Assembly: GCA_944324115.1 (NCBI GenBank)
Contig: CALUVB010000001.1
Location: 148,676-212,675 of the forward strand
DNA: 64,000 bases
Source of the DNA: an uncultured Elusimicrobiales bacterium
GTDB taxonomy: Bacteria > Elusimicrobiota > Elusimicrobia > Elusimicrobiales > Elusimicrobiaceae
Reading direction: 5' to 3'
Positions 8,899 to 18,070 of this stretch are shown here, piece by piece. The position numbers and the translations under genes are program-made. Each line of letters starts with the position of its first letter. The first letter of the stretch is position 1. A model generated the notes under the pieces. The model was not told the origin of the DNA. It did no database searches and saw nothing but the letters and a program-made list of their open reading frames with translations.

Positions 8899-10359
8899 TT
8901 ACATTTCCGTATGTTTCCAGCGGTGTAATTTGCGCCACAGCACCAGATAGACTAATTTCATGCGGCGTTTTGTGCTGAGCGCCTTGCGGGTGTATTGATA
9001 TTTGTGGAAAAAGTGTACCAAAAACGGAATGGAAACAAAAAATGTCAGCATATCTGCTGCCGGCTGGGTGGCTTCTACGCCGACTAGGCCCAAGTAATGC
9101 GGCAATATAAATACCAGCGGCAAAAACATAATTCCTTGGCGGCAGCTGGCTAAAAAAGCGGCGCTTTTGGCTTGTCCCAGAATTTGCAGCAGTTGGTTTA
9201 CATAAGTGGAATAGGCCAAAAACGGCAATGCTGCACAGAAAAAATATAATGTTTGTACTCCAATTACCACCACTTCTTCACTGCCGGTGCGAAAGGCGGA
9301 TATTACGGGCTGAGCCCATACTGCCAATACGATTGCGGCCGCCGTGCAGATAAGTGTACCGGCGCGGGTGGTCACCCAGAAGGCTTCCCGCACGCGGTCG
9401 TACAGTTTGGCTCCGTGGTTGTATCCGGCTACCGGCTGCATGGCTTGGCCAATTCCCAGGACAATGCCGCGCATAGCCAGGTAGATTTTGGTGGCAATGC
9501 TGACGGCCGCCACAGCGGCGTCTCCGAAAGGAGCCGCTTTAATATTGAGCAAAGCCATAGCCAGAGAGGCAAAGCCCTGACGTAAAGTTGTGGGAGAGCC
9601 GAGGCGTATTAAATTCCAATAATCGCGCCAACGGAGGCTGACTAATTGCCAAGACAACGTGGTAACGCTTTTACGCCGAATAAAGAAAGAAAGCAAAATG
9701 CATAAGCTGATGCTTTGGCAAATCAGCACGGCGATGGCCGCCCCACGAATTCCCCAGCCCAACATATAAATAAAAACCGGCGCAATAGCAATATTTAAAA
9801 TGGCTCCGGTGCTCATCCCTATCATGGAAAAAAAGGCCTTTCCTTCCGCACGCAGTGTGGTGTTGAGAACAAAAGCGGAGCACATCACCGGTGCCGCAAT
9901 GAGAATATAATGCCCGTAATCGCAGGCGTAAGGCAAAATGGTATCTGTGCTACCCAGCCAGCGCATAAGGCGGTCTACATTGATTTCTCCGACAATAAAA
10001 ATGCATAGCCCAATAAATGCCCCGAAGAAAAAAGCGGAAGAAACGTATCGGGAGGCTGTTTGTGTATCTCTCCTCCCCAAACAACGGCTCACCATACTGG
10101 CGGCTCCCATGCCAACGCCCATACCTAACGCTTGAATCAAAGACATCAGCGAAAAAACAACGCCCACCGCCCCCGCCGCGCTGGGCCCCAGATGGGCCAC
10201 ATAAAACGTATCGGTTATGTTGTATATGGCAGAAACAAGCATGCTGATGACGGTAGGCACGGACAGTTTGGCTATCAACCGCCCTATCGGGGTCTGAGTC
10301 ATAATAATAAATTGTTCTTCTTCCCGGCTGGGGGCTGCGCTTGCAAGAGATTGAGTCAT
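8899..10359 (-). CDS. MATE family multidrug/cation exporter
   Basis: About 486 aa from ATG 10359 (MTQSLASAAP), or 488 aa from ATG 10365. Twelve hydrophobic segments and the N-terminal MATE pattern TPIGRLIAKLSVPTVISMLV followed by YNITDTFYVAHLG are clear, and the second half repeats it (RLGSPTTLRQGFASL). MATE proteins export drugs using Na+ or H+ gradients. No Shine-Dalgarno precedes either ATG, but a TATTAT box ends 7 nt before 10359, compatible with leaderless initiation. An open frame extends to 10452 but carries no ribosome site. Confidence 0.93.
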   Translation of the reverse strand: MTQSLASAAPSREEEQFIIMTQTPIGRLIAKLSVPTVISMLVSAIYNITDTFYVAHLGPSAAGAVGVVFSLMSLIQALGMGVGMGAASMVSRCLGRRDTQTASRYVSSAFFFGAFIGLCIFIVGEINVDRLMRWLGSTDTILPYACDYGHYILIAAPVMCSAFVLNTTLRAEGKAFFSMIGMSTGAILNIAIAPVFIYMLGWGIRGAAIAVLICQSISLCILLSFFIRRKSVTTLSWQLVSLRWRDYWNLIRLGSPTTLRQGFASLAMALLNIKAAPFGDAAVAAVSIATKIYLAMRGIVLGIGQAMQPVAGYNHGAKLYDRVREAFWVTTRAGTLICTAAAIVLAVWAQPVISAFRTGSEEVVVIGVQTLYFFCAALPFLAYSTYVNQLLQILGQAKSAAFLASCRQGIMFLPLVFILPHYLGLVGVEATQPAADMLTFFVSIPFLVHFFHKYQYTRKALSTKRRMKLVYLVLWRKLHRWKHTEM

Positions 10360-10486
10360 ATTCATTATAATAGCAAAAGAGGAAGTTGGGGTTATAACAT
10401 TTATTGTGTTTCCTGATACAAAAATATGAGGCGTGAGGCAAGATATAAGCATGGATTCAAACAGGATTTCTTTGGAAGCAGATTAG

Positions 10487-11797
10487 CGGCGTTTCCGTCA
10501 GTATTATCAAGAGAGAATTTCTCTCCGGCTGCGTGTTAAGGAGTGCTATTATTGGACAATGCCTATTCTGCTGGTTATTTTGGGATATTTCTTTTCACAT
10601 ACCGAAATTCCTGTTCTGGTGTGGCTGGCCTGTTTGATTATGGTCGTTGTTTGGGTGGGGTATGCTTCTTCTGATAAATTCCGAAAATTTTCCAAGAGTT
10701 AGCGCAGGAAAAAGAACAAAATAGAAAAGAAACCCAAGAGAATAAGCAAAGAAAAAAGTTGGAAAGAACAGAGCGTCACCCACTGGCGTATTCTGTGCAG
10801 CGAGGTTGGCAATTTTTTAGGGTTAATTTACAAAGAACAGGGGGAAGCCCCCTAGGATATGTTGCAAGTCCTAAGTAAAGCCGGAGTATTGACTTTAGGA
10901 GAGGAAAGCCATTATTCTTACTGGGGAGAACAAATGGTCTTTCGGCGGATATTTTTGGCATAAGGTTAGAAGACGAGGAAGTCTTTGTGTTAATTCACCA
11001 TTTACGCACTCCTATAGAGGGGGAAGTCCTTTTACTGCGCGATGGATTAAATTCTAAATGGGGGATATTGCGCCGGAAAGAAAAGGAGTAAGTCGGAATG
11101 GTTGTCATTTGAAGAAACATTTGGCCTTTTTGCAGATTGTGAACAGGAAGCCCGTGTCATCATGCAGCCAGATTTAATGCAAGAGGTGCATGCCTTTTTT
11201 AAAGAATATCCGGAATTGGATATGAGTTTTGTGTTTAAAGAAGACTGTATGTCGGTGGTGGTGATAGATCAAAATCCCGTCAAAGATTTGCCTCCGCAAA
11301 GATTTCATCAAGCGGCTGATCAGTTTTTCTGTAAAATTTGGTTTTTGTTGAATATATCTGTCAGTTTGGCGGGTAAAGGACTTGCTGCTGCTTGGCAGGA
11401 GCAAGAATATCTCTCTCAGCGCAGATCACAAGAAAGTGCGGCTGACAAAGCGGTTATTGCCGCTTCGTTGCGGTTGCCGCGCCAACAGAAGGAGGCGCTT
11501 AATCCCCAGTATGCAGAAGAACTGCCCCCTATTATGCAGGCTATATTAATAGGAGAGTTAGAAAGTTTTAGAACACAATTGGGTTATCCGCAATTAGATG
11601 TTAACCAATGTTTTTCTCAAAACGGCAACGGCTTACTGCATTTGGCGGCATTAAACGGAAGAATAGAAATGCTGAAACTCTTGCTGGCCCGTTCCCAAAT
11701 TAATAAAGATGTCCGCAATAATGCCAATCAATCTCCTTTTGATTTAGCTAAAGAGCGTGGACAAAACGAAGCCGCCCAGCTGCTTTTGCGGGGGTGA
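10487..11797 (+). pseudogene. Decayed DUF3137-ankyrin membrane protein gene
   Basis: Pieces of one protein occur in shifting frames. From 10487: RRFRQYYQERISLRLR and two TM-like segments, ended by TAG near 10702. From about 10859: LSKAGVLTLGEESHYSYWGE; then after two shifts within 40 bp, RLEDEEVFVLIHHLRTP and EVLLLRDGL up to a stop at 11089-11091. From 11102 (TTG) an open frame of 231 codons carries FEETFGLFADCEQEARVIM, which fits the end of DUF3137, then a linker and two ankyrin repeats (GNGLLHLAALNGRIEMLKLLL). The order and content match a single DUF3137-plus-ankyrin protein. Assembly errors are an alternative to true decay. The last part may still be translated. Confidence 0.6.
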
Positions 11798-11902
11798 AAC
11801 TCAAAGGTTTTTTGCAAACGCGGAAATTTTCTTTCAGAATTTTGGTATGTGTCTATAATTTGTTGTCCAATTCTAACAACCTGCGGCTGTACTGACATTA
11901 AA

Positions 11903-11930
11903 AGACCCGTTTCGGTTCTGAAACGGGTTC
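11903..11930. terminator. Hairpin terminator between convergent units
   Basis: ACCCGTTTC / GAAACGGGT stem (11905-11913 with 11920-11928), 6-nt loop. On the minus strand it is followed by CTTTT, so it probably ends the tRNA-Ser transcript; on the plus strand the T-run is poor. Confidence 0.75.
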
Positions 11931-11943
11931 TGTAATAATGAAA

Positions 11944-12028
11944 CGGAGAGGGAGGGATTTGAACCCTCGAAGCCTTGCGGCTTACAGGTTTTCGAGACCT
12001 GCTGTTTCAACCACTCACACACCTCTCC
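11944..12028 (-). tRNA. tRNA-Ser(CGA)
   Basis: 85-nt tRNA with acceptor stem GGAGAGG / CCTCTCC, discriminator G, anticodon stem-loop CAGGT-CTCGAAA-ACCTG giving anticodon CGA, a long variable arm (AAGCC-GCAA-GGCTT) typical of serine tRNAs, and a T arm GAGGG-TTCAAAT-CCCTC. CCA is not encoded. Reads UCG codons. Confidence 0.95.
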
Positions 12029-12197
12029 CAAATCTATTTATATTATATCAAACTGTTTCGCCTGCTGTGGCGGAAAAGGTCTGACTTAGGGCGGCGCTAT
12101 GCCTTTTGGGGCGGATACGAGGAAAGCGTAATGGGTGGATAAGAGGAAGATGCGGCGGGGTTCTGCCCTACTTGGTAAAGAAGGAAAACCGGGTCTT

Positions 12198-13037
12198 TCA
12201 GCGACAATTCTGCAAAAATTCCAAAGCGCGTTTTTCCAGCCAGCCGAATTCCCCATGTGCTCCGCTTTCAGATGCGTAAGCTTGTGTTCCATGCGGAGCC
12301 ATACGCGCCAAAGCGGCGCTCATTTGCCAAGGTATCATTTCATCTGCTTTGGTATAAGCCACCAGTAAAGGTGGGCGAATCAAGCCGATTTGGCGGGTAT
12401 TGTCTAATTTTTTATTCCATAACAGTATATGTAGGAAAAATAAGGCCGCCTGCTGCCGGACAGACCATGGCTTGTAATGCCCCTGTGCCAAGCAAGCTCC
12501 CATTTCTACACTGGAAGTGAAAGGACTTTGGGCGATAACGGCTTTAAATGGTAACTCGCTGTTCCGAATAGCAGTATGCAGACAGATGGAATTGCCCATA
12601 GAAAATCCCCACAGTACAATATGCTGCGGAGGGATTTTTTTACTATGAAGCAAATAGTTCAATGCCGTTTGGCCGTCTTGATAGGCGTTTTTTTCACTTA
12701 CATGACCGGTGCTGTGTCCAAAGCCGCTGTAGTCAAACATGAACACGCCCAATCCATGCGCCGCATAACGCTGGGCAAATGGAACAAAGTGGGATAGATT
12801 GCCTCCTTTGCCATGAAAAAAGAGTAAGGTCTCTTTTCCGGGCCGGGCAGGAATATAGAGCGCTTGTATTTTATTTTTTCCGCTGGGCAGAAAGAAAGTT
12901 GCCGCCGGCAGTTTGCCCGGCAAAAAACCGCGCACCGGCTGAAAAATAAATTCATCGGCTTTGTGGGAGAGGATTATATAGGTGCCAATCAGTACCAAAA
13001 ACAACAGCGCGGCGTAAATCATTTTTTCAAAGGCCAC
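12198..13037 (-). CDS. Alpha/beta hydrolase, membrane-anchored
   Basis: 279 aa. One N-terminal TM helix (MIYAALLFLVLIGTYIIL), then an alpha/beta-hydrolase fold: oxyanion region FFHGKGGN, nucleophile elbow GFSMGN (Ser), a late Asp in AYTKADEMIP and His in SGAHGEFGW. The architecture resembles the bem46/YfhR-type hydrolases. Overlaps the end of the nucleotidyltransferase gene upstream by 19 bp, so they form an operon. Substrate unknown. Confidence 0.85.
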   Translation of the reverse strand: MAFEKMIYAALLFLVLIGTYIILSHKADEFIFQPVRGFLPGKLPAATFFLPSGKNKIQALYIPARPGKETLLFFHGKGGNLSHFVPFAQRYAAHGLGVFMFDYSGFGHSTGHVSEKNAYQDGQTALNYLLHSKKIPPQHIVLWGFSMGNSICLHTAIRNSELPFKAVIAQSPFTSSVEMGACLAQGHYKPWSVRQQAALFFLHILLWNKKLDNTRQIGLIRPPLLVAYTKADEMIPWQMSAALARMAPHGTQAYASESGAHGEFGWLEKRALEFLQNCR

Positions 13038-13612
13038 TCCAGTATTTGGTTTTTATTTTGCTTGGCGTACCAGTCGTTAAATGCGGATAAGGTGCGCACC
13101 CCGTCACGCAAAACGGCGGTATAGATCCAGATTCCGCCAATATGCGGCGTGCGGGGGAGATCTTTTTTGATTTGTAAAATGGCGGTGCGGGTGGGGTCCG
13201 TAAGCATTTCTTTGATAGCTGCGGCTTGTTTCTCAAAATAACCGTCGTAGCGGCTGCCGCGCATAATATGAATGATGTCCAAATTCCATTCATCTCCTTT
13301 CTCATCTTCAAAAAAAACGTGCCACTCTACACAGGCCTCCGGCGTGTCTAAAAGGTTTTGGCAGGTTAGGCGTTTGAAGCCTTTTTGCTGAGCTATCATA
13401 GCCATGGCGGCAAAGGCGTTTTCCATATCAAAAGGATCCGTATAAACATGCAAGTCAATATCGCGGCTGTTAAAGTACAACCCGCAGGCCAAAGAGCCTA
13501 CTATATGTACTTCCGCCCCTTGCAAATCCCAAGCGGTTACTGCGCGGCTTTGGCGCAGCAGAGAGAATGCTTCTTTTGTGTTTTGTTGGGCCAACTGTAA
13601 AATGTTCTCCAT
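13019..13612 (-). CDS. Nucleotidyltransferase-fold protein
   Basis: 197 aa from ATG 13612 (MENILQLAQQNTKE). The nucleotidyltransferase signature G-S-x(n)-D-x-D is visible as VGSLACGLYFNSRDIDLHVY, with a third acidic residue possibly in EWNLDIIHI. The family includes enzymes that transfer NMP to RNA, drugs or proteins; the substrate here cannot be named. A TATAAT box (13619-13624) ends exactly 6 nt before this ATG and there is no Shine-Dalgarno, supporting this start and leaderless translation. Divergent from the DUF2157 gene. Confidence 0.7.
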   Translation of the reverse strand: MENILQLAQQNTKEAFSLLRQSRAVTAWDLQGAEVHIVGSLACGLYFNSRDIDLHVYTDPFDMENAFAAMAMIAQQKGFKRLTCQNLLDTPEACVEWHVFFEDEKGDEWNLDIIHIMRGSRYDGYFEKQAAAIKEMLTDPTRTAILQIKKDLPRTPHIGGIWIYTAVLRDGVRTLSAFNDWYAKQNKNQILEWPLKK

Positions 13613-13663
13613 ATATCTATTATAGTAATTACGCGCCAGTGCGTTTAATAGTACAATAAACAT

Positions 13664-14500
13664 ATGAAAGAGTTTTTCGCTTCATTTAAAGCTTCTTTGC
13701 CCGCTTGGTCGGCGCCGCTGTGCGGCGTGACGGGAGTGTCTTTGTTTTTGGCGGGTATCGTGTGTTTTGTGGCCTATAACTGGGCAGAGTTGGGCACGCT
13801 TTATAAATTTGGCCTGCCGCTTGTGGGGTTGCTGGTTTGTGCTGGGGGCGCTTGTATAAAAGGACTGGAAAGCGGCGTTGGCAAGGTGTTTTCTTTTTCC
13901 TGCGGGTTTTTTGTTGGGCTGTTTTGGGCGGTGTATGGGCAGGTGTATCAAAGCGGGGCTTTTGTATATGAGTTTTGCTTGGCGTGGGCGCTTTGCCTGT
14001 TGCCGCTTGCTGTGCTGGCGGGCAACCGCTGGCTGTGGCTGTTGTGGGCGGCGGCAAGCAATTTGTATGTTTTGTCTTACTGGGGCAATACTACTAAAGA
14101 CGGCTATTTCTTTGTTCATCTGTTTGGTCTGAATATTTTGTGTTTCGCCGTTAGCGAATGGGCCGCGCGGCGTAGTGGCAGGGGCGGCTGGTTTTCGCTG
14201 TTCTTTTTGGCGGGGGCTTTGCTGGCCTGTGTGATGTACGGGGTCGGGTTTTGGGGCAGTTCTTTTTGGACAGCGTTTTGTTTTATGTTGCTTTTAGGTG
14301 TGTACGCTTGTAGGTTTAAACGCGGCGCAACGCAGCTTGCTTTTTGTGCGCTGGCGATGGATATTTTACTGGCAGAGCGAATTATTTCCAGCGTGCCCTA
14401 TAGCCACGGAATGGTAAGCGTACTGCTGGTACTGGCGGTGTTTATATTCAGCGCGTGGGCGGTCTATTTTTTAAGCATACGAGGGGAATGCCGTGAATAA
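13664..14500 (+). CDS. DUF2157 membrane protein
   Basis: 278 aa with about eight TM helices. The N-terminal part (GVSLFLAGIVCFVAYNWAEL, then FGLPLVGLLVCAGG) is characteristic of DUF2157. It is followed by DUF4401-like and GDYXXLXY proteins with overlapping ends, a trio that recurs in many bacteria; its function is unknown. A TACAAT box (13652-13657) ends 6 nt before the ATG and no Shine-Dalgarno is present. Confidence 0.85.
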   Translation: MKEFFASFKASLPAWSAPLCGVTGVSLFLAGIVCFVAYNWAELGTLYKFGLPLVGLLVCAGGACIKGLESGVGKVFSFSCGFFVGLFWAVYGQVYQSGAFVYEFCLAWALCLLPLAVLAGNRWLWLLWAAASNLYVLSYWGNTTKDGYFFVHLFGLNILCFAVSEWAARRSGRGGWFSLFFLAGALLACVMYGVGFWGSSFWTAFCFMLLLGVYACRFKRGATQLAFCALAMDILLAERIISSVPYSHGMVSVLLVLAVFIFSAWAVYFLSIRGECRE

Positions 14501-15395
14501 TGTGGAAAACAAACTGCCTTTTATGGTCTCTGCCCTGCTGGCTGTGGGGGCGTGGCTGGCCTGTTTGCCGGTGCTGTTTTTAATTGGCCGGCAGTTTTGG
14601 ACAGGGGCCGCGTTTGTGGCGCTGGCGGCGGGGCTGCTGTACGGGGCCGGGCGCAAAGGCGGCGTGGTAGGGGCGTTTATGGAGCAGGCGGCGCTGGCGT
14701 TCTCTTTGTGCGGAAAGGGCTTGCTGATTTTTGGTTTTATAAAATTATGGTCTTTAAGTACGGGGCAATCATGTCTGTTGGTGTGGCTGATAACGGCGGT
14801 TAGTTACCCGCTTTTTACGCAGAAAATGGATCGCGCCGTGATGGTGTTTGCCAGCATGCTGGCTTTGCAGTATTGGCTGTTTACATATAAAACGGAAATT
14901 TGGCCGTGTATGGAAACAATCAGCATATTACTTTTTGTACTGGCTTACGTTCTCTTTTTTGTACCTAGTGAAAAGCTCAGTCCGCTGGCGTGGGGCCTAT
15001 TGCCTTCCTGCGCGCTGGCGTTTGCCTTTGGGCTAATGAAAGAAGAGCCGTTTGGCTTGGCGTTTAACGCGCTGTTCTTGGGCGTTTGTCTGTGCGCGGT
15101 GTACGCGTGGCAGGCGCGGGAAAAATTTCATATCGCTTTGGCGGTGCTTATTTTGCTGGTGTCTTATTTGACCAACAGCGGTACGGTAATGGGCGTGGCC
15201 CTGTTAGCGCTGGGGTTTGGGCAATGCCGCTTGAACTTGAAAATAGCCGGTTGTGCGGTGTTTGCCCTGTCTTTACTTTGGCTGTACTATCATATGCAAG
15301 CTACACTTTTGGTAAAAGCGTATTATTTGTGGGCGTCGGGGCTGTTGCTGCTTGGGCTGTACGCTTGGCAAAAGAGGGGGAGCTATGCGCGCTAA
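14493..15395 (+). CDS. DUF4401-like membrane protein
   Basis: 300 aa, very hydrophobic, about ten TM segments (for example LLAVGAWLACLPVLFLIG near the start). Its position between DUF2157 and GDYXXLXY genes, with 8-bp overlap upstream and 11-bp overlap downstream, and its length fit the DUF4401 partner. No catalytic motif. Probably forms a membrane complex with its neighbours. Confidence 0.75.
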   Translation: MNNVENKLPFMVSALLAVGAWLACLPVLFLIGRQFWTGAAFVALAAGLLYGAGRKGGVVGAFMEQAALAFSLCGKGLLIFGFIKLWSLSTGQSCLLVWLITAVSYPLFTQKMDRAVMVFASMLALQYWLFTYKTEIWPCMETISILLFVLAYVLFFVPSEKLSPLAWGLLPSCALAFAFGLMKEEPFGLAFNALFLGVCLCAVYAWQAREKFHIALAVLILLVSYLTNSGTVMGVALLALGFGQCRLNLKIAGCAVFALSLLWLYYHMQATLLVKAYYLWASGLLLLGLYAWQKRGSYAR

Positions 15396-15876
15396 ATGGT
15401 TTTTTCTTTTGTCCTGTGTGCTGACTGGTTTTTTGTGCGGGTACGCCGTTTATACCCAGCGGGCTTTGCAGACGGCACCAACGGTCTATTTAAAAATAGA
15501 ACCGCTGGATCCGCGTGCATTGTTCAGCGGCGATTATATGCAGTTAAGGTATGATTTTGAAAGGCCGCACCTGATGGAACAAGGCCGCCCTCTTGTGCTG
15601 CAGGTGGAGGAAAATAATAAGGTGCTTCCGCTGGCGAATGGAACAGAAAAAACGGCAGCCCCAAACGACGTGCCCACAAACACGCAAGATAGAATGCAGC
15701 CCCGCACCATACGCATAAAAAACTTGCGTACCCGTTACCGCGTGCCGCACCAGTTTTATTTTCAGGAAGGCACTGGCAAAAAATATGAAAACGCTGCTTA
15801 TGCCAAAGTCGCCTTGTTGGAAAACGACTCCCTGCTGCTGGTGGGGCTGACGGACGAAAACTTTAATTTGCTATAA
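15385..15876 (+). CDS. GDYXXLXY family protein
   Basis: 163 aa from ATG 15385 (MRAKWFFLLSCVLTG). One N-terminal TM/signal segment, then the name-giving motif GDYMQLRY preceded by EPLDPRALFSG. Family members are small membrane-anchored proteins always found with DUF2157/DUF4401 proteins. Last gene of the three-gene operon. Confidence 0.85.
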   Translation: MRAKWFFLLSCVLTGFLCGYAVYTQRALQTAPTVYLKIEPLDPRALFSGDYMQLRYDFERPHLMEQGRPLVLQVEENNKVLPLANGTEKTAAPNDVPTNTQDRMQPRTIRIKNLRTRYRVPHQFYFQEGTGKKYENAAYAKVALLENDSLLLVGLTDENFNLL

Positions 15877-15912
15877 GGACGTGCTTCCCGGTACGCCCAA
15901 GGAGATTTCATA

Positions 15913-16743
15913 ATGAGCGAATGTAATCATGATTGTGCTTCCTGCAGCCAAAACTGCGGGGAACGTAAAGAGCCGCAAAGCTTGTTGGAAAAACCTAATC
16001 CGCATGCACGTATTAAAAAAGTAATAGCCGTATGCAGCGGCAAAGGCGGGGTGGGAAAATCTTTGGTGACCGCGTTGCTGGCCAGCGCCGCCCAGAAAAA
16101 GGGCCTGCGTGCCGGTGTGTTAGACGCAGATATTACCGGCCCGTCTATTCCTAAAATGTTTGGCGTGCATGAGCGTGCCAAAGGAGACCAAAGCGGCGTT
16201 TACCCGGTGCTGAGTGCGGGGGGCGTACAACTGATGTCTTTAAATTTACTGTTGGACAATGAAACAGACCCCGTCATTTGGCGCGGACCGCTTATTACGG
16301 GTACGGTCAAACAGTTTTGGACAGAGGTTGTGTGGGACGATGTGGATATTTTGTTTGTGGATATGCCGCCGGGCACTGGAGACGTCACGCTGACGGTATT
16401 TCAAAGTTTGCCGGTAAGCGGGATTGTGTTTGTCACCAGCCCGCAGGAGTTGGTGGGTATGATTGTGGAAAAAGCGGTCAAAATGGCCCGCATGATGAAT
16501 TTGCCGCTGGCGGCGCTGGTGGAAAACATGAGTTATTTCGTCTGTCCCGACTGCGGCAAAGAACATGAAATTTTTGGCCATAGCCGCGTGGCGGAAACGG
16601 CTCAAGCCTTTGGCATACCCGCCACGGCGCGTCTGCCATTAAGCTCCGATATCGCCGCCGCGGCCGACAGAGGTGGCGTGGAAGGATTATCTTTGCCCCA
16701 ATTGGATAGGGTGTTGGCGGAATTGGAAAACGTAAAAAAATAA
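15913..16743 (+). CDS. Mrp/NBP35-type Fe-S carrier ATPase
   Basis: 276 aa. An N-terminal Cys cluster (CNHDCASCSQNC), similar to the ferredoxin-like N-terminus of NBP35, is followed by a deviant Walker A GKGGVGKS, the switch motifs DADITGPSIP and DMPPGTGD, and a C-terminal CPDCGKE pair (CxxC) that bridges Fe-S clusters in the dimer. Proteins of this type deliver Fe-S clusters to target enzymes. AAGGAGA precedes the ATG. Transcribed alone. Confidence 0.92.
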   Translation: MSECNHDCASCSQNCGERKEPQSLLEKPNPHARIKKVIAVCSGKGGVGKSLVTALLASAAQKKGLRAGVLDADITGPSIPKMFGVHERAKGDQSGVYPVLSAGGVQLMSLNLLLDNETDPVIWRGPLITGTVKQFWTEVVWDDVDILFVDMPPGTGDVTLTVFQSLPVSGIVFVTSPQELVGMIVEKAVKMARMMNLPLAALVENMSYFVCPDCGKEHEIFGHSRVAETAQAFGIPATARLPLSSDIAAAADRGGVEGLSLPQLDRVLAELENVKK

Positions 16744-16878
16744 AATATTTTCGCTGTTTACATGTGTTCCAAGGTGCAGTTTTAATGAGAAAGGCGGCTG
16801 CCTTTGTAAAAAATAAACAAAAGGCTTGCCCCTTTTTGGGGTATTAAATGTTACAATGAGAATAAGGAGCTTTTCTAT

Positions 16879-18063
16879 ATGTCCGATTTAACCTTGAGCA
16901 AACGCGCGCAGAGTATCGGCGATTCGCCGACTCTGAAAATTAATGCGCTGGCGCGTGCGCTGAAAAAAGAAGGGAAACCTATTATCCATTTAGGCGGCGG
17001 AGAGCCTGTTTTCCCCGCGCCGCAAACGGCGGTAGAAGCTATTATAGAAAAAGCGAAAAGCCGCAAAATTAAATATTCCCCTTCTTCAGGCACCCCGGAG
17101 CTAAAAGAGGCCGTAGCCCGATATACGTTGGCTAATTACGGGCAAGAGGTCGGCCCGGAAAATATTATTATTTCCGCCGGAGCCAAACAAGCTTTATTTA
17201 ATTTTCTCTTAGCGGCCGTAAATGCGGGAGATGAAGTGGTTTTCCCGGCTCCGTATTGGGTCAGCTATCCGGAAATGGTCAAAATGGCGGGGGGAACGCC
17301 GGTTGTTGTGCGCCCATCGGAAGGCCGCCTGCTTGTCTGTTTTGAGGAATTGGCCGCCGCTGTTACGGAGCGGACAAAGGCTATTTTGCTTAACAGCCCC
17401 AATAACCCTTCCGGCCAGATTTTTAGTGCCGATTTTATCAAACGGGTAGTGGAGCTGGCTGAGAAGAAACATATTTTTCTGTTAATGGACGATATTTACC
17501 ATAAACTCGTTTTTGACGGCAAAGTTTGCCCCAACCCGTACGAATACAGCCATGACAGCCAGAACTTGGTGATCGCAAACGGAGTTTCCAAGTTATATGG
17601 CTTGACAGGACTGCGTATTGGTTGGGCCGTGTCGCAAAACAGGTCCTTAATCAGCGCTATGGGCCGTATGCAAGCCCAAAGTACTTCCTGCAACAGTGAT
17701 TTGTCCGAGGCAGCGGCTGCGGCCGCTCTTACGGGTGACCAACGCTGTATTGAGGACCTGCGTTCTTTGCTTGAACATAACCGAGATGTCCTTATGCGGG
17801 AGTTGGCGCAGATTGCACACATTCAAGTGCAGAAACCGCAGGGGACATTTTATTCGTTCGCCGATTTTAGCTACTATAATCCTGATTCTCAGGCGCTGGC
17901 TCAGTACCTGTTAGAAAAGGCTTTGGTGGCTGTGGTGCCCGGACAAGCCTTCGGAATGGAAGGTCATTTGCGCATTAGTTTTTGCGCCTCCGAAGACAGT
18001 ATTGTGCAAGGAGTCCGCAGGATAAAACGGGCGCTTGAAAATCTCCCTATAAAGGAAGGATAG
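16879..18063 (+). CDS. Class I aminotransferase (aspartate aminotransferase type)
   Basis: 394 aa. PLP enzyme: the Schiff-base Lys lies in NGVSKLYGLTGLRIGW, with NSPNNPSGQ and the C-terminal RISFCASED (substrate-carboxylate Arg). This matches the AspC-type I-gamma branch (about 390 aa). Converts aspartate and 2-oxoglutarate to oxaloacetate and glutamate. It ends 7 bp before pckA, so aspartate-derived oxaloacetate could feed the carboxykinase directly. AAGGAGC precedes the ATG. Other amino donors are possible. Confidence 0.88.
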   Translation: MSDLTLSKRAQSIGDSPTLKINALARALKKEGKPIIHLGGGEPVFPAPQTAVEAIIEKAKSRKIKYSPSSGTPELKEAVARYTLANYGQEVGPENIIISAGAKQALFNFLLAAVNAGDEVVFPAPYWVSYPEMVKMAGGTPVVVRPSEGRLLVCFEELAAAVTERTKAILLNSPNNPSGQIFSADFIKRVVELAEKKHIFLLMDDIYHKLVFDGKVCPNPYEYSHDSQNLVIANGVSKLYGLTGLRIGWAVSQNRSLISAMGRMQAQSTSCNSDLSEAAAAAALTGDQRCIEDLRSLLEHNRDVLMRELAQIAHIQVQKPQGTFYSFADFSYYNPDSQALAQYLLEKALVAVVPGQAFGMEGHLRISFCASEDSIVQGVRRIKRALENLPIKEG

Positions 18064-18070
18064 GTACATT

